From Sphingomonas yunnanensis (GTDB lineage: Bacteria > Pseudomonadota > Alphaproteobacteria > Sphingomonadales > Sphingomonadaceae), in the NCBI RefSeq assembly GCF_019898765.1, contig NZ_JAIOKB010000001.1, positions 310,001 through 374,000 of the forward strand: 64,000 nt of DNA. The letters are read 5' to 3'. The notes below the pieces were generated by a model that saw only the letters and a program-made list of their open reading frames with translations, searched no databases and was not told the DNA's origin. Both the position numbers and the translations under genes were made by a program. Positions 1 through 7,926 of this stretch are shown here, piece after piece (position 1 is the stretch's first letter; each line of letters starts with the position of its first letter).

Positions 1-1215
1 GACTCCGAAGCGCTGGTGCGCGCCGCGCTCGACCACGCGCGCGCGGTTCATGCCGGGCGGCTGATGCCCGAGGATTTCCAGAAGGACTGGGGCGTTCGCC
101 CGCCCGCCTATGATCCGCTGCCGTCCTTCGCCGACGCGGTGTCGCGCGATCGGCTGTCGAGCTGGCTGCGTTCGCTGCCGCCGCCCTATCAGGGCTACGA
201 CACGCTCGTGGCCGGGCTCGCGCGCTACCGCGCCATCGCCGGCAAGGGCGGCTGGGGCATGCTGGCCGCCACGCCTGCCTTCGGCAGCCGCGGCGCCGAC
301 GTCGCCAGACTGCGCGAGCGGCTCGCACTGGAGGATCCGCAGTCGCCGCCGTCGGGCGACACGTTCGACGCCGCGCTGCTCGAGGCGGTACGGCGCGCGC
401 AGCGGCGCTACGGCCTCAACCCGGCGGGACAGGTCGGCGCCCAGACGCTCGCCGCGCTCAACGTGCCGGTCGAGCGTCGCATGCGGCAGATCATGGCCAA
501 TCTCGAGCGCTGGCGCTGGCTGCCGCCGGAGCTCGACAAGAAGCGCGTGCAGGTCAACATCGCCGCCGCGGTGCTCACCGTCTTCGAGGGTGACGAGCCA
601 GTGATGTCGATGCGGGCAGTGACCGGGCGGCCCGGCAACGAGACGCCGATGCTGATCTCCAAGATCAACAGCATCGTGCTCAACCCGCCGTGGAACGTGC
701 CCACCTCGATCGCCACCAAGGAGCTGTGGCCCAAGGAGAAGGCCAGCCCGGGCTATCTCAAGCGCAACGGTTTCCGCGTGATCGACACGGGGAACGGCGG
801 CAAGCGCCTGCAGCAATCGTCCGAGAAGAGCGCGCTCGGCCGCTACAAGTTCGACTTCCCCAACGACTTCGCGGTCTATCTGCACGACACGCCGGCGCGC
901 TCGGGCTTCTCGCGCTTCGACCGGCTGTCGAGTCACGGCTGCGTGCGCCTGGAGAAGCCCGCCGACCTCGCGCGGCTGATGCTCCGCGACACGCCCGAGT
1001 GGCCGCCCGAGACGATCGACTCGACCGTGGCGGCGGGCAAGACGGTGCGCGCGGCGATGGCGTCCCCGGTCAGCGTCTATCTGCTCTATTGGACGGCTTT
1101 CGCCAGCCCGAGCGGGCAGGTAGGCTTTCGCGAGGATCCGTACAGCTGGGACGCGCGGCTGGCCGCCAGTGTCGAGCGGCGCTCGGCAGTGCAGGTGCAG
1201 GTGGCGGCGCGATGA
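1..1215 (+). CDS. L,D-transpeptidase (YcbB/LdtD type), 5'-truncated by window edge
   Basis: Periplasmic peptidoglycan cross-linking enzyme forming 3-3 links. The frame is open from base 1, so the N-terminus (signal peptide, start of the scaffold domain) lies outside. A peptidoglycan-binding-like helical segment (about bases 280-470) precedes a YkuD catalytic domain. The signature SHGCVRLEKP is intact, with the nucleophilic Cys codon at 940-942 and the His shortly before it. The sequence after the active site is typical of the large YcbB group, not of short ErfK-type enzymes. The stop overlaps the start of the small lipoprotein gene, suggesting co-transcription. The family is clear; the natural start cannot be given. 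Confidence 0.93.
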   Translation, partial: DSEALVRAALDHARAVHAGRLMPEDFQKDWGVRPPAYDPLPSFADAVSRDRLSSWLRSLPPPYQGYDTLVAGLARYRAIAGKGGWGMLAATPAFGSRGADVARLRERLALEDPQSPPSGDTFDAALLEAVRRAQRRYGLNPAGQVGAQTLAALNVPVERRMRQIMANLERWRWLPPELDKKRVQVNIAAAVLTVFEGDEPVMSMRAVTGRPGNETPMLISKINSIVLNPPWNVPTSIATKELWPKEKASPGYLKRNGFRVIDTGNGGKRLQQSSEKSALGRYKFDFPNDFAVYLHDTPARSGFSRFDRLSSHGCVRLEKPADLARLMLRDTPEWPPETIDSTVAAGKTVRAAMASPVSVYLLYWTAFASPSGQVGFREDPYSWDARLAASVERRSAVQVQVAAR

Positions 1216-1517
1216 GGATGATGACGATGACCAAGCGACTGATGCTCCCGCTGCTCGCGACCGCGGCGCTGGCGATCGCCGGCTGCTCGCGCGAGCCGGA
1301 ACCCGCGCCCGAGCCGACGCCCAGCGAAGAGGCCGTGCCGACGCCCGAGCCGACGCCGGCTCCCGAGCCCTCTCCGGTGGCGTCGCCGAGCGACCTCACC
1401 AACAACACCGCGGCGCTGCCGCCTGAGGAGAAGCCCGCGCCCGACGAGCAGATGCTCGACGACGCCTCCGCTACCGGCATGACCGCGCGCGCCAGGCGCG
1501 AAGCCGAGCACGACTGA
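1212..1517 (+). CDS. Small Pro/Glu-rich lipoprotein, function unknown
   Basis: A 101-residue protein with a basic N-terminus, a short hydrophobic stretch and a lipobox (LAIAGC), so probably a lipoprotein. The mature part starts with repeated EPEPAPEPTP-type segments, expected to be extended and unstructured, and ends with an acidic and then Arg-rich tail. The ATG overlaps the stop of the upstream L,D-transpeptidase by 4 bases, so it is probably translated from the same mRNA. Several in-frame ATGs (1212, 1218, 1221, 1227) make the exact start uncertain. A spacer or envelope role next to the transpeptidase is inference only. Confidence 0.7.
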   Translation: MRMMTMTKRLMLPLLATAALAIAGCSREPEPAPEPTPSEEAVPTPEPTPAPEPSPVASPSDLTNNTAALPPEEKPAPDEQMLDDASATGMTARARREAEHD

Positions 1518-1564
1518 GCTCGCGGCTGCGTGGCGAGACGCCGCCGGAACGGATCGGTTCACGC

Positions 1565-1594
1565 TTGACGCAGATCGAGGCACCACGAACTATC
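1565..1594 (+). promoter_or_regulatory. Possible promoter of the GAF gene
   Basis: TTGACG at 1565-1570 and ACTATC at 1589-1594, 18 bases apart, resemble -35 and -10 elements. They lie just upstream of a perfect hairpin and the GAF gene start. This is a consensus match by eye in a high-GC genome. Confidence 0.3.
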
Positions 1595-1596
1595 CG

Positions 1597-1618
1597 ATCT
1601 ACTACGTGAGTAGTAGAT
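1597..1618 (+). promoter_or_regulatory. Perfect 9-bp inverted repeat in the leader of the GAF gene
   Basis: ATCTACTAC, four bases (GTGA), then GTAGTAGAT form a perfect dyad that is AT-richer than its surroundings. It sits between a possible -10 element and the start codon at 1634, so it could be a repressor operator or an RNA hairpin next to the ribosome binding site. No regulator is identified. Confidence 0.4.
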
Positions 1619-1633
1619 ACAGGGGATAGGAAG

Positions 1634-2110
1634 GTGGCCTTTGTGCCCTTCGAGGAGGAACGCCGGCTCGTCGCGGTCGAGCGCGTGTGGCAACCGGCGC
1701 GCGATCAGCATGCCGCGTTGCAGGACATGGTAGAGGAGGCCGCGCGCGTCGCGCATACGCCGATCGCCACCATCTCGATCATCGATCGCCGTCGTCAGTG
1801 CATCCTTGCCAAGGTGGGCGAGGTCGACGAGGACATGCCGCGCGCCGTGTCCTTCTGCGCGCATGCGATCCACCGTCCGGGCGAGCCGATGATCGTGCCC
1901 GATGCGCGCCATGACAAACGGTTCTCCGACAATCCGCTCGTCACCGCCGCGCCGTTCATTCGCTTCTACGCGGGATTACCGCTGGTTGATCGCGCCGGCT
2001 ATCCGCTGGGCGCACTCTGCGTCATCGACGATAAGCTCCACGACGTGTTGCCTGATCTCTATCGGCTCGGTGAGCTCGCGCGCGGGGTGGAGCGACTGAT
2101 CGCGCATTGA
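1634..2110 (+). CDS. Stand-alone GAF domain protein
   Basis: 158 residues made up almost wholly of one GAF domain. It shows the pattern of bacterial sensory GAF proteins: helices, then TPIATISIIDRRRQCILAKVG, a central FCAHAI segment, the DARHDKRFSDNPLV motif, and YAGLPLVDRAGYPLGALCVID. There is no output domain, so it probably binds a small ligand or partners another protein. The start is GTG at 1634, preceded by a purine-rich GGGGATAGGAAG. A receiver-only gene follows 84 bases downstream, which makes a joint signalling role possible. The ligand is unknown. Confidence 0.85.
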   Translation: MAFVPFEEERRLVAVERVWQPARDQHAALQDMVEEAARVAHTPIATISIIDRRRQCILAKVGEVDEDMPRAVSFCAHAIHRPGEPMIVPDARHDKRFSDNPLVTAAPFIRFYAGLPLVDRAGYPLGALCVIDDKLHDVLPDLYRLGELARGVERLIAH

Positions 2111-2194
2111 CGCGCCGCATCGCATGCCCGAGAGGCAGAAGGTATTATTCAGGTCAGGCGAGGCGCATCGGCGCGACCACGTCGAGGGAGACGG

Positions 2195-2560
2195 ATGAAG
2201 AAGCGCATCATGCTGGTCGAGGACGATCCGAGCCATCGTAAACTCTATTCCTCCTGGCTGACGATCGGCGGCTACGACCCGCGCGTGATCGACGACGAGC
2301 GCGGCGCCCTGGTGGCCGCCGAGGCGATCGCACCCGACGCGATCATCGTCGACATCCGCTTGCCCAACGTCAGCGGCCTCGACGTTATCGAGACGCTCAA
2401 GGGCGCACCCGCGACCCGCGCGATCCCGGTGATGGCGCTCACCGTTCTGCAGAGCCAGCACGACATGGACGCCTGCTACGCCGCTGGTGCCGACGCCTTC
2501 GTGTCCAAGCCCGACCATATAGCGAGCTTCCTTGACAAGGTCTCCGATCTGCTGCGGTGA
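2195..2560 (+). CDS. Single-domain response regulator (receiver only)
   Basis: 121-residue CheY-like receiver without an output domain. The acidic pair E9/D10-D11, the phospho-acceptor D53 (IIVDIRLP), T83 and K105 (VSKP) are all present, so it should be phosphorylated. Receivers of this DivK/CheY type act by protein-protein contact in phosphorelays. GGGAG precedes the ATG. Its neighbour is a GAF protein and no cognate kinase is adjacent. The kinase-like protein at 36.7 kb is far away and there is no evidence of pairing. Confidence 0.9.
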   Translation: MKKRIMLVEDDPSHRKLYSSWLTIGGYDPRVIDDERGALVAAEAIAPDAIIVDIRLPNVSGLDVIETLKGAPATRAIPVMALTVLQSQHDMDACYAAGADAFVSKPDHIASFLDKVSDLLR

Positions 2561-2564
2561 GCAG

Positions 2565-2607
2565 GTTCTCGCGCGGTACGCTCCGCGAGCTAGGTTCACG
2601 CGAGAAC
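2565..2607 (+). terminator. Possible hairpin terminator after the response regulator gene
   Basis: GTTCTCGCG (2565-2573) and its exact reverse complement CGCGAGAAC (2599-2607) flank a 25-base loop just after the stop codon. No T-run follows, so this may only be an mRNA-stabilising hairpin. Confidence 0.3.
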
Positions 2608-2699
2608 GCCGCGACTTTGAAGCGCTGCCCGCCTGAACACGCCGCGGTCGCTCCGGCTGCCCTGACTTCAGCCGGATCTCACCTGCTCATCGCGCGCCC

Positions 2700-4193
2700 T
2701 CACCGCGGACGGTAGGCGATCTCCGCGGTGCCCTGCGCGCGCACCGGCAGGAACAGCCCCGCGCCGGTGACCTGCAGCTGACCGTTCTCCACCGAGGTGA
2801 CGTCGGTCGAGAGGAAGAAGTCGCCCTGCTGCCGTGCGCCGATCGCGCGCTGCGCTTTGCCGAGCACCTCGGCATAGTCACCGCGGAAATCGTGCTGGAG
2901 CGCGAGCGCGACAGCACTCTGCACCTGCGCCTCGCCGAGCAGGCGGATCAGCAGGTCGACCGCGGCCGAGTCGGTGCGCGCCACGAGCTGGACGTCGCGC
3001 GCACGCACCAGCTGCGAGCCGGGATCGTTGTACGGGACTGCCGTCAGCCAGGCCTCGCCCTTGGTCGAGGCGCTGCCGATCGCGCGCGGCGTCACCTTGG
3101 CCTGCACGCCCACGGCGAGCCGGCCTCCTCGCGTGGCATAGACGGTGACCTTGCCGAAGGCGACATCGACCGGCCCTACGCCCGTGACGCTCAGCCCGCG
3201 CGCGGCGAGCTTGCGCAAGGTGCGCTCCACCACCGGCTCCAGCGTGGCGTAATCGGCCAGCACCGGCACCGAGAAGCGTAGCCCCGTGCGGTCGCCGACC
3301 CTCGTCGGGGCGGGCAGCGGCGTCACCGCCGGGTCGGGCGGGCGCTGACCGACGAAGGTCTCGGTCAGCGCCTCCGCGGCGAGCGTCAGCCGCAGCGTGC
3401 GCCCCTCAACCCGGTAGCCGCCGAAGCCGAGTGCGCGCGGGGTGACTCGCAGCCAGGCGGGCGGGTTGCGCTTGCTCAGCGAGATCGACGTGAAGCCTTG
3501 CGGCCAGAGCTGCGCCAGCTGGTCGCGCAGGTGCAGCTTGGCGAGCTGGCGCGGCAGGTCGCCCTCGAGCTTGCGGACGATCCCCTTCAGCTTGGCGTCG
3601 GCGCGCGAGGTGAAGGTGACGCGCTGGCCCGCGACGTCCACCCCGGGTTCCTCGCGCCAGTCATAGGCGATGTCGAGCGTGGCGGTGGGCTGCCAGTCGC
3701 CGACGATGCCGAGCCGGCCGGTGGCGCGTACCACGGCACGGCCGGTGGCGGTCTTGCTCAGCACACCGCCGACGTTCTGCGCGGTGATCGCGGCGCTCAC
3801 CGGCATGACGAGGTCGAGCCGCTCGCCCTTGCCCGACAGCCGGATCGCGCCGCGGGTGACCTGGCCGACGAGGCGGCAGCCGAGGTCGGGTAGCACCTTC
3901 AGTTTGCCAATGCCCAGATCGATCTTCTTGGCGGCGACGCAGCGGTCTTGGTGCTGGTCGATCGTCCAGAGGACGCGCGGCGTCTCCTGGTTGAGCCCGC
4001 GCTCGAGCGCGGCGAGATCGGCGGTGACGGGGACGACGATCGTCGAGCTCTCCGCGGGCAGCTGCCCGATCTGAGCCTCGACGCGCGGCGGCGCCGGGTT
4101 GTCGCGCTGTTTGCCGCAGCCGCCCAGCAGCGCCGCGATGGCGATGAGCGTGAGGGTGGAGCACGGGGGAGCGGGGAGGGCGGTACGAGGCAC
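2700..4193 (-). CDS. DUF4403 family lipoprotein
   Basis: About 497 residues. The GTG start at 4193 is chosen because GGGGGAG lies six bases upstream and the N-terminus then reads as a lipoprotein signal with lipobox LLGGC (Cys 26); the frame stays open further upstream without coding character. The body is rich in beta-strand and carries the features of DUF4403 proteins, which are lipid-binding-like envelope proteins of unknown function. It is isolated, converging on the response regulator gene. A role in envelope lipid handling is inference from family fold expectations. Confidence 0.8.
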   Translation of the reverse strand: MPRTALPAPPCSTLTLIAIAALLGGCGKQRDNPAPPRVEAQIGQLPAESSTIVVPVTADLAALERGLNQETPRVLWTIDQHQDRCVAAKKIDLGIGKLKVLPDLGCRLVGQVTRGAIRLSGKGERLDLVMPVSAAITAQNVGGVLSKTATGRAVVRATGRLGIVGDWQPTATLDIAYDWREEPGVDVAGQRVTFTSRADAKLKGIVRKLEGDLPRQLAKLHLRDQLAQLWPQGFTSISLSKRNPPAWLRVTPRALGFGGYRVEGRTLRLTLAAEALTETFVGQRPPDPAVTPLPAPTRVGDRTGLRFSVPVLADYATLEPVVERTLRKLAARGLSVTGVGPVDVAFGKVTVYATRGGRLAVGVQAKVTPRAIGSASTKGEAWLTAVPYNDPGSQLVRARDVQLVARTDSAAVDLLIRLLGEAQVQSAVALALQHDFRGDYAEVLGKAQRAIGARQQGDFFLSTDVTSVENGQLQVTGAGLFLPVRAQGTAEIAYRPR

Positions 4194-4638
4194 GATCGAC
4201 TCCCCCGGGACGCGGCTGAGCGTCGCACCCTCGGCCGCCCGATTGATCCGTGGCGTTGACCTAGGTGTCAAGAGCAGGGGTGGGTAGGCGGGCAGGGAGC
4301 GCCACTTCATCGGCTTCGCAGCTGTGCGACGGCCAGGCTCGCGCCCTGACCCACGACGGCTGGTTGCGCTGGAGAGACCGGCCTCCCGGCGCCCGTCACC
4401 CCGGCGAAAGCCGGCGTCCATCTGGGTGACGTCAGCGTGCGTAAGCTGCGACGTAGCACGATGCTGTACCGCGGTGCGGTGTCGTGCCCTATCTCGAGCG
4501 CGGAGGACTCGGAGCGGTGGATCCCGGCCTGCGCCGAGATGAGGGAAGGAGTGGAGGTCGGCGATCTCGACTGAGGGGAGTGCGTCGGCCTACCGCCGCC
4601 CCGTCACGGCGTTGGGCGACGAGGACCCGACCGATCGC
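4194..4638. other. Intergenic region without a convincing gene
   Basis: About 445 bases between the DUF4403 start and the cysH stop. It carries one short palindromic repeat (4395-4420). Short open frames here are Arg/Pro/Ser-rich with no recognisable motif. The promoter of the DUF4403 gene must lie at its left end, but no clear -35/-10 pair was recognised. Confidence 0.6.
4395..4420. repeat. Short palindromic repeat (CCGGCGAAAGCCGG type)
   Basis: A stem-loop with core CCGGC-GAAA-GCCGG flanked by GTCACC and GTCCA. A close relative occurs at 32983-33006. It resembles a half unit of the larger dispersed ATCCCGG family seen elsewhere in the window. Confidence 0.6.
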
Positions 4639-5397
4639 CTAGAACGCCGGCTCTTCGCCCGGCTTGCCCGCGACGTGGATGCCGCACTCCACCTTGTCCC
4701 AGCCGCGCCAGCGCCCGGCGCGCGGGTCCTCGCCAGGGCGCACCTTGGAGGTGCAAGGCGCGCAGCCGATCGAGAGATAGCCCTGCGCCTCCAGCGGGTG
4801 CTGCGGCAGCTCGTGCTCGGTGAAATAAGCGTCGAGGCGCTCCTTCGACCAGTCGGCGAGCGGGTTGATCTTGAGACGACCGTCGTCGACCTCGACGCGG
4901 GGGATCGTGCGCCGGGTCGACGCCTGGAAGCCCTTGCGACCCGAGATCCACGCCGCGAACGGCTGGAGCGCCCGGCGCAGCGGCTCGACCTTCCGCAGCT
5001 CGCAGCAGCCGTCGGGGTCGTACGACCAGCGCAGGCCCTTCTCGTCCTTGAGCCGCAGTAGCCGCGGGTCGGGTCGGAAGACGCGAAGGTCGGTGAAGCC
5101 GAGCCGCTCGGCGAGCTCGTCGCGGTATGCCAGCGTCTCGCCGAACATCTTCTGCGTGTTGGTGAAGATCACCGGCACGTCGCGGTCGACCGCGGCGACC
5201 ATGTGGAGGAGCACCGCTGATTCCGCGCCGAACGATGACACCGCCGCGATCCGCCCCTTGAGCGGCCCGGCGATCAGCTCGCCCAGCAGCTCGTATGCGC
5301 TCGCATCGGCGTAGCGGACGTCGAGCGCCGCCGCCTCCTCTACGGTGAAGGATGGCGCCACGTCGATCGTGTCGAGCTGGCGCGCGGGCTCAGCCAT
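4639..5397 (-). CDS. cysH: Assimilatory APS/PAPS reductase, [4Fe-4S] type
   Basis: 252 residues. Reduces adenylyl sulfate (APS) or PAPS to sulfite with thioredoxin. The cluster Cys motif of APS-type reductases is complete: C131-C132 (DGCCELRKVEP) and C212/C215 (GCAPC). The catalytic C238 lies in ECGIH near the C-terminus. The N-terminal SSFGAESAVLLHM is the PP-loop. The paired cysteines argue for APS as substrate, rather than the cluster-free enterobacterial PAPS type. The ATG at 5397 overlaps the upstream DUF934 gene by 8 bases, last in the sulfate-reduction operon. Confidence 0.95.
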   Translation of the reverse strand: MAEPARQLDTIDVAPSFTVEEAAALDVRYADASAYELLGELIAGPLKGRIAAVSSFGAESAVLLHMVAAVDRDVPVIFTNTQKMFGETLAYRDELAERLGFTDLRVFRPDPRLLRLKDEKGLRWSYDPDGCCELRKVEPLRRALQPFAAWISGRKGFQASTRRTIPRVEVDDGRLKINPLADWSKERLDAYFTEHELPQHPLEAQGYLSIGCAPCTSKVRPGEDPRAGRWRGWDKVECGIHVAGKPGEEPAF

Positions 5398-5821
5398 GCC
5401 GCAGCTTCCACACCGGCAGCCTGGCATCGGCGGCGCGCTGATACGGCGTGGGGTAGCGCGCGAGCGAACGCTCGAGCACCGCCGCGTCGATCGCGGTCTC
5501 GGGCGCGAAGCTGTCGAAGCCGCAGCGGCGCATGTGCGGGATCTGGTCGACGAGCACGTCGCCCGCGGCGCGCAGCTCGCCGGCATAGCCCGCCTCGCGC
5601 AGGATCCGCGCGCTCGAGTAACCGCGCCCGTCGCGGAAGCTCGGGAACGATACCTCCACCAGAGCGAGCCGCTCCAGATGTGGCAGCAGCAGGCGCGCGT
5701 CGTCGCCGGCCTCGAGCCGCACCGCGCCGGCGTTGGTCTGCCCGGCGACGAACGAGTCGAGCGTCACCGCGGGCTCGTCATGCGCCTCGTCGTCGCGGTA
5801 GCGCAGCACATTGTCGCTCAT
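5390..5821 (-). CDS. DUF934 protein of the sulfite-reduction operon
   Basis: 143 residues, matching DUF934, a family found almost only between sulfite reductase and cysH in proteobacteria. The conserved core VEVSFPSFRDGRGYSSARILRE and the DVLVDQIPHMRRCGFDSF segment are present. An accessory role in sulfite reduction is inferred from this conserved neighbourhood. It starts 24 bases after the cysI stop and overlaps cysH. Confidence 0.85.
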   Translation of the reverse strand: MSDNVLRYRDDEAHDEPAVTLDSFVAGQTNAGAVRLEAGDDARLLLPHLERLALVEVSFPSFRDGRGYSSARILREAGYAGELRAAGDVLVDQIPHMRRCGFDSFAPETAIDAAVLERSLARYPTPYQRAADARLPVWKLRHG

Positions 5822-5845
5822 GCGGGAGTCCTCCGGGCGTGCGGC

Positions 5846-7477
5846 TCAGCCATAGATCGCCTCCTTGAACGGCTGCATGCCCACGCGGCGATAGGTGTCG
5901 ACGAACCGCTCGCCCTTCTCGCGCACCTGGAGATAGGTGTCGGTGACCCGCTCGATCGCGTCGACCACGCCGTCCTCGTCGAAGCCGGGCCCGGTGATGC
6001 GGCCGAGGCTGACGTCTTCCGCGCCCGAGCCGCCGAGCAGCAGCTGGTAGTTCTCGGTGCCTTTCTTGTCGACGCCGAGGATTCCGATATGGCCCGCGTG
6101 ATGGTGGCCGCAGGCGTTGATGCAGCCCGAGATCTTGAGCTTGAGCTCGCCCAGCTCGCGCTGCCGCCCGGCGTCGGCGAAGCGCTGGCCGATCTTCTGC
6201 GCGAGCGGGATCGAGCGCGCGTTGGCGAGCGCGCAATAGTCGAGCCCGGGGCAGGCGATGATGTCGCTGATCAGGTCGAGGTTGGCCTCCGCCAGCCCCG
6301 TCTCGGCGAGCTGCTGCCACACCGCGTACAGGTCGGCCTTGCGGACGTGCGGCAGGACGATGTTCTGCGCGTGGGTGACGCGCAGCTCGTCGGCGCTGTA
6401 GCGCTCGGCGAGGTCGGCCATCAGGTCGATCTGCTCGGCCGAGGCGTCGCCGGGGATGCCGCCGATCGGCTTGAGCGAGATGTTGACGATCGCATGGCCC
6501 GGCTGCTTGTGCGGCTTGACGTTCTGGTCGAGCCACAGCGCGAAGTCCGGGTCGGCGCGGTCGACGGTGTCGGGAGCGGCGGCGTCGAACGGCGGGGGGG
6601 CGAACATCGCGCTGATCCGCTTCAGCTCTGCCGCAGGCGGATCGATGCCGAGCTGCTTGACCGCGCGGAACTCCTCCTCGACCTGGCGGCGATATTCGTC
6701 CGCGCCGATCTCGTGGAGCAGGATCTTGATCCGCGCCTTGTAGATATTGTCGCGGCGGCCGTAGCGATTGTAGACGCGCAGGCACGCCTCGAGATAGCTC
6801 ATCAGCTCGTCCGCGCCGACGAAATCGCGGATAAGCGGCGCGATCATCGGCGTCCGCCCCATCCCGCCGCCGACATAGACGCGCGCGCCGAGCTTGCCGT
6901 CCTGCTCGATCAGCTGGAGCCCGATGTCGTGGAGACGCATCGCCGCGCGGTCCTCGTCGGCGGCGATCACCGCGATCTTGAACTTGCGCGGTAGGTAGGT
7001 GAACTCGGGGTGGAAGGTGCTCCACTGGCGCAGCAGCTCGGCCCAGGGGCGCGGGTCGGTGACCTCGTCCGCGGCGGCACCGGCGAACTGGTCCGAGCTG
7101 ATGTTGCGGATGCAATTGCCGCTGGTCTGGATCGCGTGCATCTCCACCGTCGCCAGCTCGGCGAGGATGTCGGCCGCGTCCTCCAGCTTGATCCAATTGT
7201 ACTGGATGTTCTGGCGCGTGGTGAAATGGCCGTAGCCGCGGTCGTACTTGCGCGCGACATGGGCGAGCATTCGCATCTGACGCGCGTTGAGCGTGCCATA
7301 GGGCACTGCCACGCGCAGCATATAGGCGTGGAGCTGAAGGTAGAGGCCGTTCATCAACCGCAGGGGCTTGAACTGGTCCTCGCTCAGCTCGCCCGCGAGC
7401 CGACGCTGGCATTGGTCGCGGAACTCCTCGACCCGCGCGTCCACGATCGCCTGATCATATTCGTCGTAACGGTACAT
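5846..7477 (-). CDS. cysI: Nitrite/sulfite reductase hemoprotein (assimilatory sulfite reductase)
   Basis: 543 residues, single-chain siroheme/[4Fe-4S] reductase converting sulfite to sulfide. The cluster and siroheme ligands are visible as C409-x5-C415 (CPGLDYC) and C452-x3-C456 (CINAC). Two ferredoxin-like half domains and the conserved TTRQNIQ segment are also present. No flavoprotein cysJ is next to it, so ferredoxin or a distant flavoprotein must donate electrons. Its place next to cysH and cobA supports sulfite rather than nitrite. It is separated from the upstream DUF2849 gene by a palindromic repeat. Confidence 0.93.
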   Translation of the reverse strand: MYRYDEYDQAIVDARVEEFRDQCQRRLAGELSEDQFKPLRLMNGLYLQLHAYMLRVAVPYGTLNARQMRMLAHVARKYDRGYGHFTTRQNIQYNWIKLEDAADILAELATVEMHAIQTSGNCIRNISSDQFAGAAADEVTDPRPWAELLRQWSTFHPEFTYLPRKFKIAVIAADEDRAAMRLHDIGLQLIEQDGKLGARVYVGGGMGRTPMIAPLIRDFVGADELMSYLEACLRVYNRYGRRDNIYKARIKILLHEIGADEYRRQVEEEFRAVKQLGIDPPAAELKRISAMFAPPPFDAAAPDTVDRADPDFALWLDQNVKPHKQPGHAIVNISLKPIGGIPGDASAEQIDLMADLAERYSADELRVTHAQNIVLPHVRKADLYAVWQQLAETGLAEANLDLISDIIACPGLDYCALANARSIPLAQKIGQRFADAGRQRELGELKLKISGCINACGHHHAGHIGILGVDKKGTENYQLLLGGSGAEDVSLGRITGPGFDEDGVVDAIERVTDTYLQVREKGERFVDTYRRVGMQPFKEAIYG

Positions 7478-7490
7478 AGAATGTCCTTAA

Positions 7491-7628
7491 TCCTCCCCAG
7501 CATGGGGAGGGGGACCGCTCGCCGCAGGCGAGTGGTGGAGGGGGCTCGCCGCGCACGGTGCGCTCGCGAAGGCCCCCCTCCACCACCGCGCTCCCCGCGG
7601 CGGTCCCCCTCCCCGTGCCGGGGAGGAG
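7491..7628. repeat. Large nested palindrome of the CCTCCCC/GGGGAGG family, inside the cys operon
   Basis: About 138 bases. Outer arms CCTCCCCAGCATGGGGAGG (near 7492) and CCTCCCCGTGCCGGGGAGG (ending 7628) are each small hairpins. Inner GGTGGAGGGGG and CCCCCCTCCACC pair with each other. The element fills the whole gap between DUF2849 and cysI, so it would fold in the operon mRNA and could cause processing or partial termination. Confidence 0.75.
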
Positions 7629-7629
7629 A

Positions 7630-7926
7630 TCATATCACCCAGCTGCCCGCGTTCGGGTCGGCCGGCTTGAGCGTCAGGTCGGTGCGCACGGTCGGGCCGA
7701 GCGCGCGAATACGGTCCTTGATGTGCGCGGGGCGCGGGCCCTCGGCGGTCGCGGTCGCCTCGATCACATAGGGCACGTTGACGCGCCGCGCCGCCTCTTC
7801 CTCGCGCGCGATCGCCTCGGCGCGGTCGCCCGCGTCCACCGCGTCCTCGATGTGGCGCGACCATCCGCCGCCCGCCCACCAGACCACGTCGCCGGTCGGC
7901 AGATCGTTGCCCGTCACCAGCCTCAT
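7630..7926 (-). CDS. DUF2849 family protein
   Basis: 98 residues matching the short alphaproteobacterial DUF2849 family, with the opening RLVTGNDLPTGDVVWW pattern. These genes usually sit between a uroporphyrinogen methyltransferase and sulfite reductase, as here, so a part in sulfite reduction or siroheme supply is inferred. Its ATG overlaps the cobA stop by 4 bases, implying translational coupling. Confidence 0.85.
   Translation of the reverse strand: MRLVTGNDLPTGDVVWWAGGGWSRHIEDAVDAGDRAEAIAREEEAARRVNVPYVIEATATAEGPRPAHIKDRIRALGPTVRTDLTLKPADPNAGSWVI

Noticed and set aside
4324..4542. Short frame in the gap before the DUF4403 gene
   Set aside because: Arg/Pro/Ser-rich composition overlapping a repeat, without start context or homology-like motifs.
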